In this document: positions 23,710 to 32,700 of the stretch, one piece after another
Numbering within the stretch: the stretch's first letter is position 1
Layout of the letters: each line of letters opens with the position of its first letter
DNA from: a virus
Direction: 5' to 3' (one strand)
Virus record (IMG/VR): IMGVR_UViG_3300022929_000098
Coordinates: 1 to 34,249 of that record
DNA length: 34,249 bases
The notes under the pieces: model-generated
What the model was told of the DNA's origin: nothing
Database searches by the model: none
Seen by the model: only the letters and a program-made list of their open reading frames with translations
Position numbers and translations under genes: made by a program

Positions 23710-24393
23710 TTATAACTTCTCTTTAATAAACATTCTTACTAGATCTGCTACGATATCACTACGCACAATATCGTCTACTGTAAATTTAACTATTGGTAAC
23801 GGTATACCGTTCTTTTTAATTAAAGCACAAAACCTTAATAAGTCTTGACCTTTTCGCACATCTGACTGTGCTGGGTCTCCCATAAGTACTAACTTAGAAT
23901 TTTCCCCTAAACGAGTACTAATTGCTTTAAGCTCATCAATCGAAAGGTTTTGAGCCTCATCTACAAGTACTAAAGAGTTCTCGAAAGAACGTCCTCGTAT
24001 TGTTTCAATAGGTTGAATTTCAATGTCACCTTTATTAATCATGTACTTATACTTTTCTTTACCGAAAGCCCGTTCAAATACTTCGAGCATAGGTAAAAGC
24101 CAAGGTGTCATTTTTTCTTGGATAGTTCCAGGGAAATGCCCTATGCTTTTACCTGTAGGTACGTTAGCACGAGTAATTACAATTTTCTCATAACCGCCTT
24201 TTTGGTAAAGATGTGCGACCGTTCCTGCGCTGCAGTAGGTTTTTCCGGTTCCAGCGCAACCAATAGTAACAGTAATAGGATAGACTTTAATAGAGCGAAT
24301 GAGTTTATCTTGCTTTTCATTCTTTGGTATAACATGAAATCCTATCCTGTGTATATTATTTTTAGTAGCATAACGAGATTTTCTTTTGCTCAT
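23710..24393 (-). CDS. phoH: PhoH-like ATPase
   Basis: 227 residues. Walker A GCAGTGKT (45-52) and Walker B LVLVDEAQN (141-149) are present, together with the PhoH signatures IVITRANVPTGKSIGHFPGT, ETIRGRSFENSLVLVDEAQN and KLVLMGDPAQSD. The C-terminal FTVDDIVRSDIVADLV is the usual end of phage PhoH. It is an ATP-binding, helicase-like protein of the SF1 group, often induced by phosphate limitation in bacteria. Its phage role is unclear, possibly RNA metabolism. It is common in marine phages, where it is used as a marker gene. Position inside the tail region, between two small genes and the distal-tail block, is unusual for an enzyme gene. SD AAAGGACTCTT. Confidence 0.95.
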   Translation of the reverse strand: MSKRKSRYATKNNIHRIGFHVIPKNEKQDKLIRSIKVYPITVTIGCAGTGKTYCSAGTVAHLYQKGGYEKIVITRANVPTGKSIGHFPGTIQEKMTPWLLPMLEVFERAFGKEKYKYMINKGDIEIQPIETIRGRSFENSLVLVDEAQNLSIDELKAISTRLGENSKLVLMGDPAQSDVRKGQDLLRFCALIKKNGIPLPIVKFTVDDIVRSDIVADLVRMFIKEKL

Positions 24394-24403
24394 TAAGAGT
24401 CCT

Positions 24404-24616
24404 TTATTCTTGTGGTTCAGCCTCTACAGATGCAGCTAGCATATTAATAAATGCTTCACGACCTACATTAAGCTGATCTAAGTTAAATCTTGCGCTAGAT
24501 AGCTTACGATCTAGGTCTTGGATATGGTTAAGCATAGTCACTTGCTCTTCAGTCATATCCTCAATGTTGTATTCTTTATCGTTGATAGTGATGGGGGTCT
24601 TTTCATTTTTACCCAT
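24404..24616 (-). CDS. Small protein, DUF6447-like
   Basis: 70 residues. TPITINDKEYNIEDMTEEQV followed by a helix (LNHIQDLDRKLSSARFNLDQ) and RQ/VG-type ending EAFINMLAAS matches my memory of DUF6447: 'iti.gkeY...dl.e.ak....i..lD..i..l...l....tar..y'. The function is unknown. Its size and beta-hairpin plus helix layout resemble small phage accessory proteins next to fibre genes. SD AAAGGAGACTAGAC. It sits ten bases before PhoH. Confidence 0.6.
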   Translation of the reverse strand: MGKNEKTPITINDKEYNIEDMTEEQVTMLNHIQDLDRKLSSARFNLDQLNVGREAFINMLAASVEAEPQE

Positions 24617-24640
24617 GTCTAGTCTCCTTTAGGGGTTAAG

Positions 24641-24862
24641 TTAAGTGTTAGCTGCAATAGCTGCATTGGCAGCAGTCATATCTTCTGTAGTCCAGAAGTC
24701 TTTTGCAACCATTAGCTGTAGATGCTCTACGTTGCGAGACACAGTGTCAGCCCAATCAGCATCGTCCATGTCCTCTGGTTTCCCAGCGTTTAATAGATCA
24801 ACAGAGTGACCCATTGCTGTGTAGTGTTGTGCGATTTCTTCCGCAGTTGGTGTATCAGTCAT
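24641..24862 (-). CDS. Small acidic hypothetical protein
   Basis: 73 residues, rich in Asp, Ala and Thr, predicted mostly helical: TPTAEEIAQHYTAMGHSVDL, then PEDMDDADWADTVSRNVEHL and DMTAANAAIAANT. SD AAAAGGAGAAAGAC before ATG 24862. I know no family for it. Its placement between the S74 fibre and the DUF6447-like gene, and higher GC content like the fibres, suggest it moves with the fibre cassette. It may be a fibre chaperone or accessory factor, but nothing shows this. Confidence 0.7.
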   Translation of the reverse strand: MTDTPTAEEIAQHYTAMGHSVDLLNAGKPEDMDDADWADTVSRNVEHLQLMVAKDFWTTEDMTAANAAIAANT

Positions 24863-24886
24863 GTCTTTCTCCTTTTCTGACTAATG

Positions 24887-27800
24887 TTATGCGTTTTCTA
24901 GGGCAGTGATCCGTGCCTCTAGGGTTTCAATCCGATCCATTGCCTCTTGCAGTGCTTTGACTGCTTTCATGTAGAGGATGGAGTATTTTACCGACTTGGT
25001 TGTTGTGCCAAGATCATTGTTGTCAGCATCTACGTCTGGGGTTTCTTTGATCAACCCAGACATTCCTGCCGCTTCAATTTCTTGGGCAATTACACCAATA
25101 CGCCAATGTTCATCACTATCACCCTTTTCAAGAACATCCGACTTCATTTTATACTTACGGACATTTAGAGCTTTGATGTCATCCCATTGGCTAGAAGCGT
25201 CTATAATCTGTTCTTTTAACTTTGCGTCAGAAATTGCGCCATAGCTGTTATCCGCATTTACAACATCGCCATCGGAGTAAATAATAAGCCTTTCGGCTGA
25301 TGTATCTTGGCATTTTAAGAAGTAGTTTGAATTATTATCTGGCGCTGCGGCATTAAAATACACAAAAAGGCCATAAGGACTTGCGTTTGAGCATTCCATT
25401 CTAGCAGTTGCTGCCGCCGAATACTCAAAGACAGGACGACCTCCATTAACCCCATCAAACCACAACCTAGGATTACCATCCCCATCCGACAGCACGATGT
25501 TGTTGCTTGAGGTGCGGATGTCCAAGCCGCCTTGGTTGCCGCCGTAGCGTCCAAGGATGGTGTTGTTTTGACCTGTTGTTACATCAACACCTGAATTGTT
25601 ACCAATAAAGGTGTTACCATTTGCGGTTGTCACGTTATATCCCGCTCGTCTACCAACAAAAGTATTCGCTGCTGCCGTTGTTCCGCTATACCCAGCCTGA
25701 TACCCAACTGCCGTGTTGTTGTCTGCGGTGGTGTTTAAATGTAGTGCATTATGGCCTATGCCTGTGTTACTGGAGCCAGTGGTATTGGAAACCAGAGCAT
25801 AACCAACAGCCGTGTTGTTAGTGCCAGTAGTGTTATTGTAAAGTGCTTGTCGGCCTAATGCTGTGATAATAGTACCAGTAGTATTACTATACCCAGCTTG
25901 ATACCCTACCGCAGTGTTGTTGCTTGCTGTGGTGTTAGAAAATAAGGCACGATTACCTAAAGCGGTGTTTGCTGCACCTGTTGTGTTATAACGAAGTGCA
26001 TATGCGCCAAGGGTTGAGTTGTTATCGCCTGTCGTAACATATGCGGAATTATGTCCAACAAACGTATTTTGAACAGCGGTGGTATTGCTATATCCTGCAC
26101 GAATACCTACAGCAACCAAACCCCCAGTTGTAGTAGAATAACCCGCACTTTCTCCCAATAAAGTTACTTCACCAGTAGTGACACTATACCCAGCCTGATA
26201 CCCAACAGCAGTGTTACTGCTAGCGGAGGTGTTGTTATATAAACTCTCAAAACCAACAGCTACATTGTTACTGCCCGAAGAATTAAGGCGCAGAGCCTCT
26301 TGTCCAAGCGCAGCGTTGTTGTTGCCTGTCGAGGTGTTACGCATAGCCAGTTTACCTACAGCGGCGTTTTGGCTACCTGTTGTTAGGCTCAACATACTTT
26401 CACGACCAACGGTGGTGTTACCAATGCCTGTTGTAATATTGCGACCTGCAAGTGAACCTACAGCCGTATTCTCATAACCAGAAGTAACGTCTTCTAGTGC
26501 ATACTCACCTACAGCAACCTGACCACCAGCAGTAGTGTTGTTGTAAGCCGCACGATAGCCAATCGCTGTGTTTCCGCTGGCGGTGGTGTTGTTTAGCAGT
26601 GCTGAGTGGCCCATAGCCACGTTGTTTGCACCTGTCGTGTTTTCATACATAGCACGATAGCCAACGGCAATGTTTAGACCACCAGAAGTCGTATCATTCA
26701 TTGCCTGATAACCAACCGCAACGTTCTGACCTGAGTTTGACTTGTCTAGTGCATGGCTACCAATGGCAACGTTATAGGATGCAGTTGAGTTAGCTGTTAG
26801 TGCAGCATAACCTAAACCAACGTTATCTAGGCCTGTAGTATTCGCATCTAAAGAGTTTCTACCGACAGCTACGTTTTGATTACCTGTCGTATTGCTTAAT
26901 AATGCAGTAGCCCCAACAGCGGTGTTGCTTGTACCTGTAGTATTTTCTTGTAGTGCAGAGTTTCCTAAACCTGTGTTAGTAGAAGCTGTTGTGTTTTTAT
27001 AACCTGCACGTTGCCCCATAAAAACATTTGATCCACCAGTAGTATTAGCATACCCAGCCTGATAACCAACAGCAGTGTTGTTGCTGGCGGTGGTGTTGTT
27101 TTCAAGTGCTGATTGCCCAACCGCAACGTTATTATCTCCTGTTGTGTTGTTAAACATCGCATCACGACCCAACGCAGTGTTCAGTGTGCCTGTTGATGTG
27201 TTGTACATTGCCTCTGTACCAACAGCGGTGTTTGTACTTGTTGTAGCATTTCTAAGGGTGTTGTATCCAATCGCTACATTTTTTGGGCCTGTAGTTAGTA
27301 AATACCCCGCACGGTACCCAACGCTCGTGTTGTAAGACCCAGTATTGACAGAAAGAAGTGCTGAGTGACCTACGCCTACGTTAAACTGACCTGTAGTGTT
27401 GCTTTGTAAAGAACGGTTGCCTACAGAAACAAGATAGCTACCTGTTGTGTTTGAGTTTGACGACAAATCTCCAACTGCCACATTCTCAAAGCCTGAAGTA
27501 TTGTTTGTAAGTGACCTCGCACCTAAAGCGGTACTGTAACTGTCACTGTTGTTTGAATAAAGAGCTTGGTATCCAACTGCTGTTAGAAGCTGACCTGCCG
27601 TGTTAGCATGTAAAGACTGATGACCAACCGCAACGTTACTACCGCCTGTGGTGTTAGCTTCAAGAGCCTGTGCGCCAACAGCTACGTTATAAGTAGCGGT
27701 GGTCTGATTATACAAAGAGTTTACACCAACAGCTACGTTGTTATGCCCTGTCGTAATGTCCAACATGGCGGCATAGCCAACAGCCGTGTTGCTTGATGCG

Positions 27801-29347
27801 GTTGTAGCAGAACCTAGGGTATCCATACCCAAGGCGGTGTTATAGCTACCCGTGGTGTTAGAGAGCATTGCGGTACGACCAACAGCAACGTTTCGTACCC
27901 CAGTAGTATTGGCTTTTAAAGAACCTTCACCAACCGCCGTGTTTCTGTTACCTGTGGTATTAGCAACCATAGCTGAACGACCAACAGCAACGTTGTATGA
28001 GCTTAGGTTGGCTTTAAGCGCACCTTCACCTACTGCAACGTTCTCCAAACCAGATACGTTTGCTTCCATCGCCTGAAAACCGATAGCGGTGTTATAACCA
28101 CCTGTGGTGGTGTTTGTCATAGATAGACCGCCTACTGCGGTGTTGTAATTACCAGTGGTCAAATCGTTTAGTGCACTGCGTCCAATAGCGATAGCATCGC
28201 CGCCAGTGTATACACCCGTTTTTAGTGCATCACGACCAATAGCAACTGCATTAGTACCTGTGGTTGTTGCAGCCATTGCGCTATCACCAACCGCAATATT
28301 TCCTGAGCCGCTAAAAGACCCATCGCTCAGGGCATTATTACCTAACGCCACATTATCTGTGCCTAAAGGATAATTCCCATCCAGCTTAATCGTGCCGCCA
28401 TCGACTGACAGCCCATCGCTGGTCAAAGTACCCGTGACTACGGTGTTCCCTGCGCTGTTTATTTCTAGTCTGTCTGCCAGAACACCATTTATAAGCGTCT
28501 GGAAGTGGATAGAACCATCTTCAGATCCGTTGTTGGTCTGATCTGCGACACTGTAAATGCTTGCAAACGTGTTTGTAGAGCCAACTGTATCTTCGCCTGT
28601 AAATGTAATTTGACCAATTAAGTCGCCGTTAGTTCCTGTGCCAGAGTTTCTCCAAAGGTTTAACTGAGGGCCAACTAAAGCGTCCGTATCTGTAGAGATT
28701 AAGGTAACTTGTGCGTTATTATCAGCAGTTGTAAAAGTGCCTGTCCCATCTACAGTTAGCCCATCGCTGGTCAAAGTACCCGTGATATTGACACCGCCGC
28801 TTTCTGTGGCGAGTTTGGCTGCGTTGTCGTAATAAAGGGTTACTGCACCATTAGAAGTACCGTTTAGTATATTTTCACCAGTCGCAGTTTGAATGCGAAC
28901 ATCTGTGCCTTGAAGGTATAGAGAACCTACCCCGCCCTCTTTGACATATGAACCTGACCCATCATGGTAAATCTGTAGGTCAGACCCTGCGCCGAAGATG
29001 GCTTTGTCGCTATCGCCGAAGGATACGTTACCAGTAACACTACCACCAGTAGTCATTAAGGCTCCTGCAGCAGTTACGTTAGTTGTATCTGTTACATCTG
29101 CACTAGCTTCAATACCATCTAGCTTAGTACCATCAGCCGCTACATCACGACCATCTACTGTACCTGTAGCTGCAATATTACCATTAACAGTTAATCCTGC
29201 AGTTGTATAAGTTTCAGTTTCATCTAGCTTAGCTGCAGTTACTGCATTATCCGCTAGCTTGTCTGTAGTAACAGCAGAGTTTTCTATTTCTGCAGTTGCT
29301 ACTGTAGCATCAGAAATAAAGTCTGCTAAGTTTCTTGCTTTAGTCAT
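24887..29347 (-). CDS. Giant tail fibre with ~40 YadA-like repeats and a C-terminal S74 chaperone
   Basis: 1486 residues. The N-terminus TKARNLADFISDATVATAEI is the typical 'LADfi' start of phage fibres. From ~residue 330 to ~1265 (nt ~28370-25530) about 40 repeats of roughly 23 residues, pattern N.AVG..AL..NTTG, form a trimeric YadA-head/Hep_Hag-type beta stalk. The C-terminal 114 residues are a peptidase S74 intramolecular chaperone: YGAISDAKLKEQI with the predicted autocleavage before Ser1373, then WRIGVIAQEIEAA and a terminal coiled coil (KALQEAMDRIETLEARITAL). The chaperone trimerises the fibre and is then removed. The fibre binds the host receptor. GC content is clearly higher than in the head genes. 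Confidence 0.92.
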   Translation of the reverse strand: MTKARNLADFISDATVATAEIENSAVTTDKLADNAVTAAKLDETETYTTAGLTVNGNIAATGTVDGRDVAADGTKLDGIEASADVTDTTNVTAAGALMTTGGSVTGNVSFGDSDKAIFGAGSDLQIYHDGSGSYVKEGGVGSLYLQGTDVRIQTATGENILNGTSNGAVTLYYDNAAKLATESGGVNITGTLTSDGLTVDGTGTFTTADNNAQVTLISTDTDALVGPQLNLWRNSGTGTNGDLIGQITFTGEDTVGSTNTFASIYSVADQTNNGSEDGSIHFQTLINGVLADRLEINSAGNTVVTGTLTSDGLSVDGGTIKLDGNYPLGTDNVALGNNALSDGSFSGSGNIAVGDSAMAATTTGTNAVAIGRDALKTGVYTGGDAIAIGRSALNDLTTGNYNTAVGGLSMTNTTTGGYNTAIGFQAMEANVSGLENVAVGEGALKANLSSYNVAVGRSAMVANTTGNRNTAVGEGSLKANTTGVRNVAVGRTAMLSNTTGSYNTALGMDTLGSATTASSNTAVGYAAMLDITTGHNNVAVGVNSLYNQTTATYNVAVGAQALEANTTGGSNVAVGHQSLHANTAGQLLTAVGYQALYSNNSDSYSTALGARSLTNNTSGFENVAVGDLSSNSNTTGSYLVSVGNRSLQSNTTGQFNVGVGHSALLSVNTGSYNTSVGYRAGYLLTTGPKNVAIGYNTLRNATTSTNTAVGTEAMYNTSTGTLNTALGRDAMFNNTTGDNNVAVGQSALENNTTASNNTAVGYQAGYANTTGGSNVFMGQRAGYKNTTASTNTGLGNSALQENTTGTSNTAVGATALLSNTTGNQNVAVGRNSLDANTTGLDNVGLGYAALTANSTASYNVAIGSHALDKSNSGQNVAVGYQAMNDTTSGGLNIAVGYRAMYENTTGANNVAMGHSALLNNTTASGNTAIGYRAAYNNTTAGGQVAVGEYALEDVTSGYENTAVGSLAGRNITTGIGNTTVGRESMLSLTTGSQNAAVGKLAMRNTSTGNNNAALGQEALRLNSSGSNNVAVGFESLYNNTSASSNTAVGYQAGYSVTTGEVTLLGESAGYSTTTGGLVAVGIRAGYSNTTAVQNTFVGHNSAYVTTGDNNSTLGAYALRYNTTGAANTALGNRALFSNTTASNNTAVGYQAGYSNTTGTIITALGRQALYNNTTGTNNTAVGYALVSNTTGSSNTGIGHNALHLNTTADNNTAVGYQAGYSGTTAAANTFVGRRAGYNVTTANGNTFIGNNSGVDVTTGQNNTILGRYGGNQGGLDIRTSSNNIVLSDGDGNPRLWFDGVNGGRPVFEYSAAATARMECSNASPYGLFVYFNAAAPDNNSNYFLKCQDTSAERLIIYSDGDVVNADNSYGAISDAKLKEQIIDASSQWDDIKALNVRKYKMKSDVLEKGDSDEHWRIGVIAQEIEAAGMSGLIKETPDVDADNNDLGTTTKSVKYSILYMKAVKALQEAMDRIETLEARITALENA
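25530..28370 (-). repeat. Coding tandem repeats of the fibre stalk
   Basis: About 40 imperfect units of about 69 bases encode N.AVG..AL..NTTG-type repeats. Frequent variants are NTAVGYQAGY.NTTG. The DNA of neighbouring units is very similar (for example the CCAGCCTGATACCCAAC blocks), so length change by recombination or slippage is likely. Confidence 0.85.
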
Positions 29348-29417
29348 AATAAACCTTTCATTTTTTATTTTTAGGGGAAGCCCCTTATTCCTAAAGAGCT
29401 TCCTTTAGGTTTATATA
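29348..29417 (-). promoter_or_regulatory. Leader of the S74 fibre gene with tandem hairpins
   Basis: 70 bases. CCTAAAG/CTTTAGG (29409-29403 with 29396-29390) and AGGGG/CCCCT (29385-29373) are two hairpins on the minus strand. GGAAGC/GCTTCC would allow an alternative pairing across both. The SD GAAAGG follows. They may end the upstream message or set fibre translation. Confidence 0.4.
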
Positions 29418-29669
29418 TTAAGTTTCTTGTGCTGCTAAGTGTGCGGCATAGGCATCCTTAACAGCCTGTGTGTGAACTGCGTTACAGATAGCTTGCACCT
29501 CTGTGCTTTCACCTGTGATGTCTGCATCTGGTGCAACAACATGGCGTGAAAATGATCGGCTGATCTCTGTGCCATCACGTTTGATGACCGTAACTGTACG
29601 CACTTGCACGTGCTTGAAGTCGCCCACGATCTCTATTTTGTCTTGTACTGTTTCTTCTGTTAGTGCCAT
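29418..29669 (-). CDS. Small conserved protein between the two fibre genes
   Basis: 83 residues. MALTEETVQDKIEIVGDFKH, then VQVRTVTVIKRDGTEISRSF and RHVVAPDADITGESTEV, with a helical C-terminus (IQAICNAVHTQAVKDAYAAHLA shape). This small beta-then-helix protein recurs beside fibre genes of marine phages. I know no function. A very good SD (AAAGGAGATAAACG) precedes ATG 29669. It may assist fibre folding or be a minor tail component. Codon and base use resemble the fibres. Confidence 0.75.
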   Translation of the reverse strand: MALTEETVQDKIEIVGDFKHVQVRTVTVIKRDGTEISRSFSRHVVAPDADITGESTEVQAICNAVHTQAVKDAYAAHLAAQET

Positions 29670-29720
29670 CGTTTATCTCCTTTGATGGTTGGACTGTCCG
29701 ACCCAAAGCTATGCAGTGGG

Positions 29721-32700
29721 TTAAGCTGAATTGTAGGATACTTGGATATAAATAGGCCGTGCATTTTGCCACTCGGACATTAAAAGATAATTATCTACAG
29801 CATGGTCTGATAAAAGGTAAAATCTATCCGCACTAGGAACCACATAAACAACCCCAATTCTATCAGTTGATGTTTTATCTAACCAAAATGTACCGCCTGT
29901 TGCGGAACCTTGTGCTGCAACAGTAAAAGGCAAGTTGGTAATAGTAATAACACCTGATAAAGATGTGGCGTCATTTCTACCTACTTGAAGGGTACAATTT
30001 ACCCAGTTTCCAATCTTCTTATATTTACCAATAACATTGTTGAGCGTTAATTGATGACCGCTAGTATTTGTATCATATACAACAGGCGTCCAAGTCCCCT
30101 CCTCATAGTCATCCAGCTTATTAGCCGACCCAGTGCCGCCAAGGTAGACACCGCCAGAGAGGTAGAGGTCTTTGAAGCGGTTGTTAGTCCAACCTAGCGT
30201 TGTAAGACCGTCAGAGCCAGAGCCAGTGCCGTTAGGGTGAATTGTGTTTAAACCATTGTGGAACTTTACAGTAGTAACATCATTACCAACTGTTAAGTCA
30301 TCTCCACTAGTCCCAATACTCCCCACAGTGGAGCCGTCTTTGCGGAATAAAGCAATAACACCATCAGACGTTTCTCTATTGAAATCTGCTGGATTATCAC
30401 CGTCTGCTGTTACCAAAAGCTGACCACCTGCCCTGATTTCAGTTCCTACTACGCCAATGGCTAAAGAAGTCTTACCCACCAGCAAGTTACCGCTGCTGTC
30501 GATGCGCATGGCTTCTTCCGTAGTACCAGATTGACGTGTGTCAAACCTTATATAACCGTTAGACGCATCTGTGCGTTTACCATAGATTGCTGCATGGGCA
30601 GTTGAAGTAGACCAACCGTTTGTAGTTGAATGCCAAAACAATCCGTTGCCACTATCTGCCGATGTTGAGTTTGTCTCAATAAATATATTACCACGGTTTG
30701 TTAGGCTTTCACTAGGCGAACTCGTTCCAATGCCAACATTACCGCTGCTGTCGATGCGCATGGCTTCTGTGCCATTTGTGCCAAAAGCCATAAAACTATT
30801 TTCATAGTTCCAAATGTAAGCATCAGACCCCGCCATTTGGATTTGCAACCCATCTCCCGATCCAGCGCCAGTTGTTGCGTTCTGGAAAGCCATATAAGGT
30901 GCTGATCCATACAAAGATAACTGTCTGCTTGGCGAACTCGTCCCAATTCCAACATTACCTCTATCAAGCACAAGATTGCTAGTGTAATCTGTACCAGCAT
31001 TTCTTACGTTAAATTGATGTTTTACTAAACCAGAACTAACAACTTGTTGTAATCTAAGATCATATTCAGAACCTGCGGAAAAACTTGTGTATTCCCAGCT
31101 TTGTACATCATTGGTTCCAGCGTCACCTGCACTAGGTTTAACTACTAATCTTGAACCAGAAAAAGAACTAGGCGAACTCGCATTAATCCCAACTTGACCG
31201 TTGCTGTCGATACGCATGGCTTCTGTGTTGTTGGTGTACATTCTTAAATAACCGTTTTCACGGTTTCTAATTGCTGCATTTATGCCATTAGATTCTAACC
31301 CAATAGACAAACCATCTGTTGCTGCTGATCCACCATCAGCATGAGTTATATGTACATAAGAGTTTGAAGATGCGTCTGACTGATGAACGTGTAGCACGTT
31401 GCTAGGCGAATCTGTCCCAATACCAACGTTACCACTGCTGTTGATGGTTACTGCGTTGTTTAGCTTTAAATCTCTAAAAGCACTTGCACCTCTATCATAG
31501 GCTTGAACAAACCCAGCAGAACCCCCTGCTGACCATCCTAATTCAACACCATCGTCACCAGCTACATCACTAAAACGTGCGTCACCTACAACGTCTAGTT
31601 TGAAGCCAGATGTGACTGAACTCGTTCCAATACCAACATTGCCTGAGCCATCTATTTTTAACCTCTCAACAGGGTCAGAGCCTTCGCCACCTTCAGACCC
31701 ATCGTGGGTGAAAAACCGTAGATTTCCACCTGAACCATTTGTGCCGTGAGTGCTTCCTACGATTTTAGCCACAACATTAGGCCCATCGTTTGAACCGTCA
31801 GCATTAAAAAACTCAACCTGACCTAACTCTGCGTCTGCTGCGTTTGTTGCGCCACTTCTATGCAATCTAAGAATAGCTGAAGCTGATGTTTGAAAAATGT
31901 GCAAACTCGTTTCAGGGCTGGCTGTCCCAATGCCCAACCGCTCAGCACTTGCATCCCAGAAGAACTTTGCCGTGGTGCCTGTGTCCTCGTAAAAGCTGAT
32001 GTCGCCGTTAGTGTCAAACCTTGCCCGAATTTCTCCTGCGCCACTGTCAATAACAAGTTCATTTGTAGGCTCTTTAACAATACGCCATACATCAGAACTT
32101 GTCTCTTGAAACCTAAGCATTGAGTGTGTAGTAGCGTCAGTGTCAATCGTAATTAAGGCAGACGAACTGTCGCCAATGCGAGAGACTGTAAGGCTATCAG
32201 AAGTAACATTCCCATCCACAGTAAGCCCATCGCTAGTCACTGTGCCAGTAATATTTAAATTACCTGTACCAGTAATATTATTACTGTTAAGGTCTAAGTT
32301 ACCACCTAGTTGTGGAGTAGTATCTTCAACTACGTTATTAATGCTAACTGCTTGTGCTCTTGCATCTGTATAGTAAAGGTTTGTAGAGCCTTCTGTAATT
32401 TCATCTGTATTATCTTTAGTAAGAATAGAAGAATCAACGTAAGCTTTAATTGATTGCTGAGTTGCTAATTTAACATTGCTATTGGAGACCATATCGTCTT
32501 CATCAAGAATACCTGTTACAGTAGTAGAGCCTGACATTCCTAAGTTAGAAAGCCCTGTAATACTACCACCAGTAATAGCTACCTCTGCACCAGATTGACC
32601 AGTAAAGTTACCAAAGACTTGAATTTCAATAACATCATTAGCAGCCGCCCCACTGGTTAAAGTTACAGAATCTCCTCCAACGTTAACTGTGTAGTCTGTT

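Noticed and set aside
25530-28370. CRISPR-like periodic repeats
   Set aside because: Units are coding, with constant reading frame and YadA-type motifs; there are no unique spacers and no cas genes.
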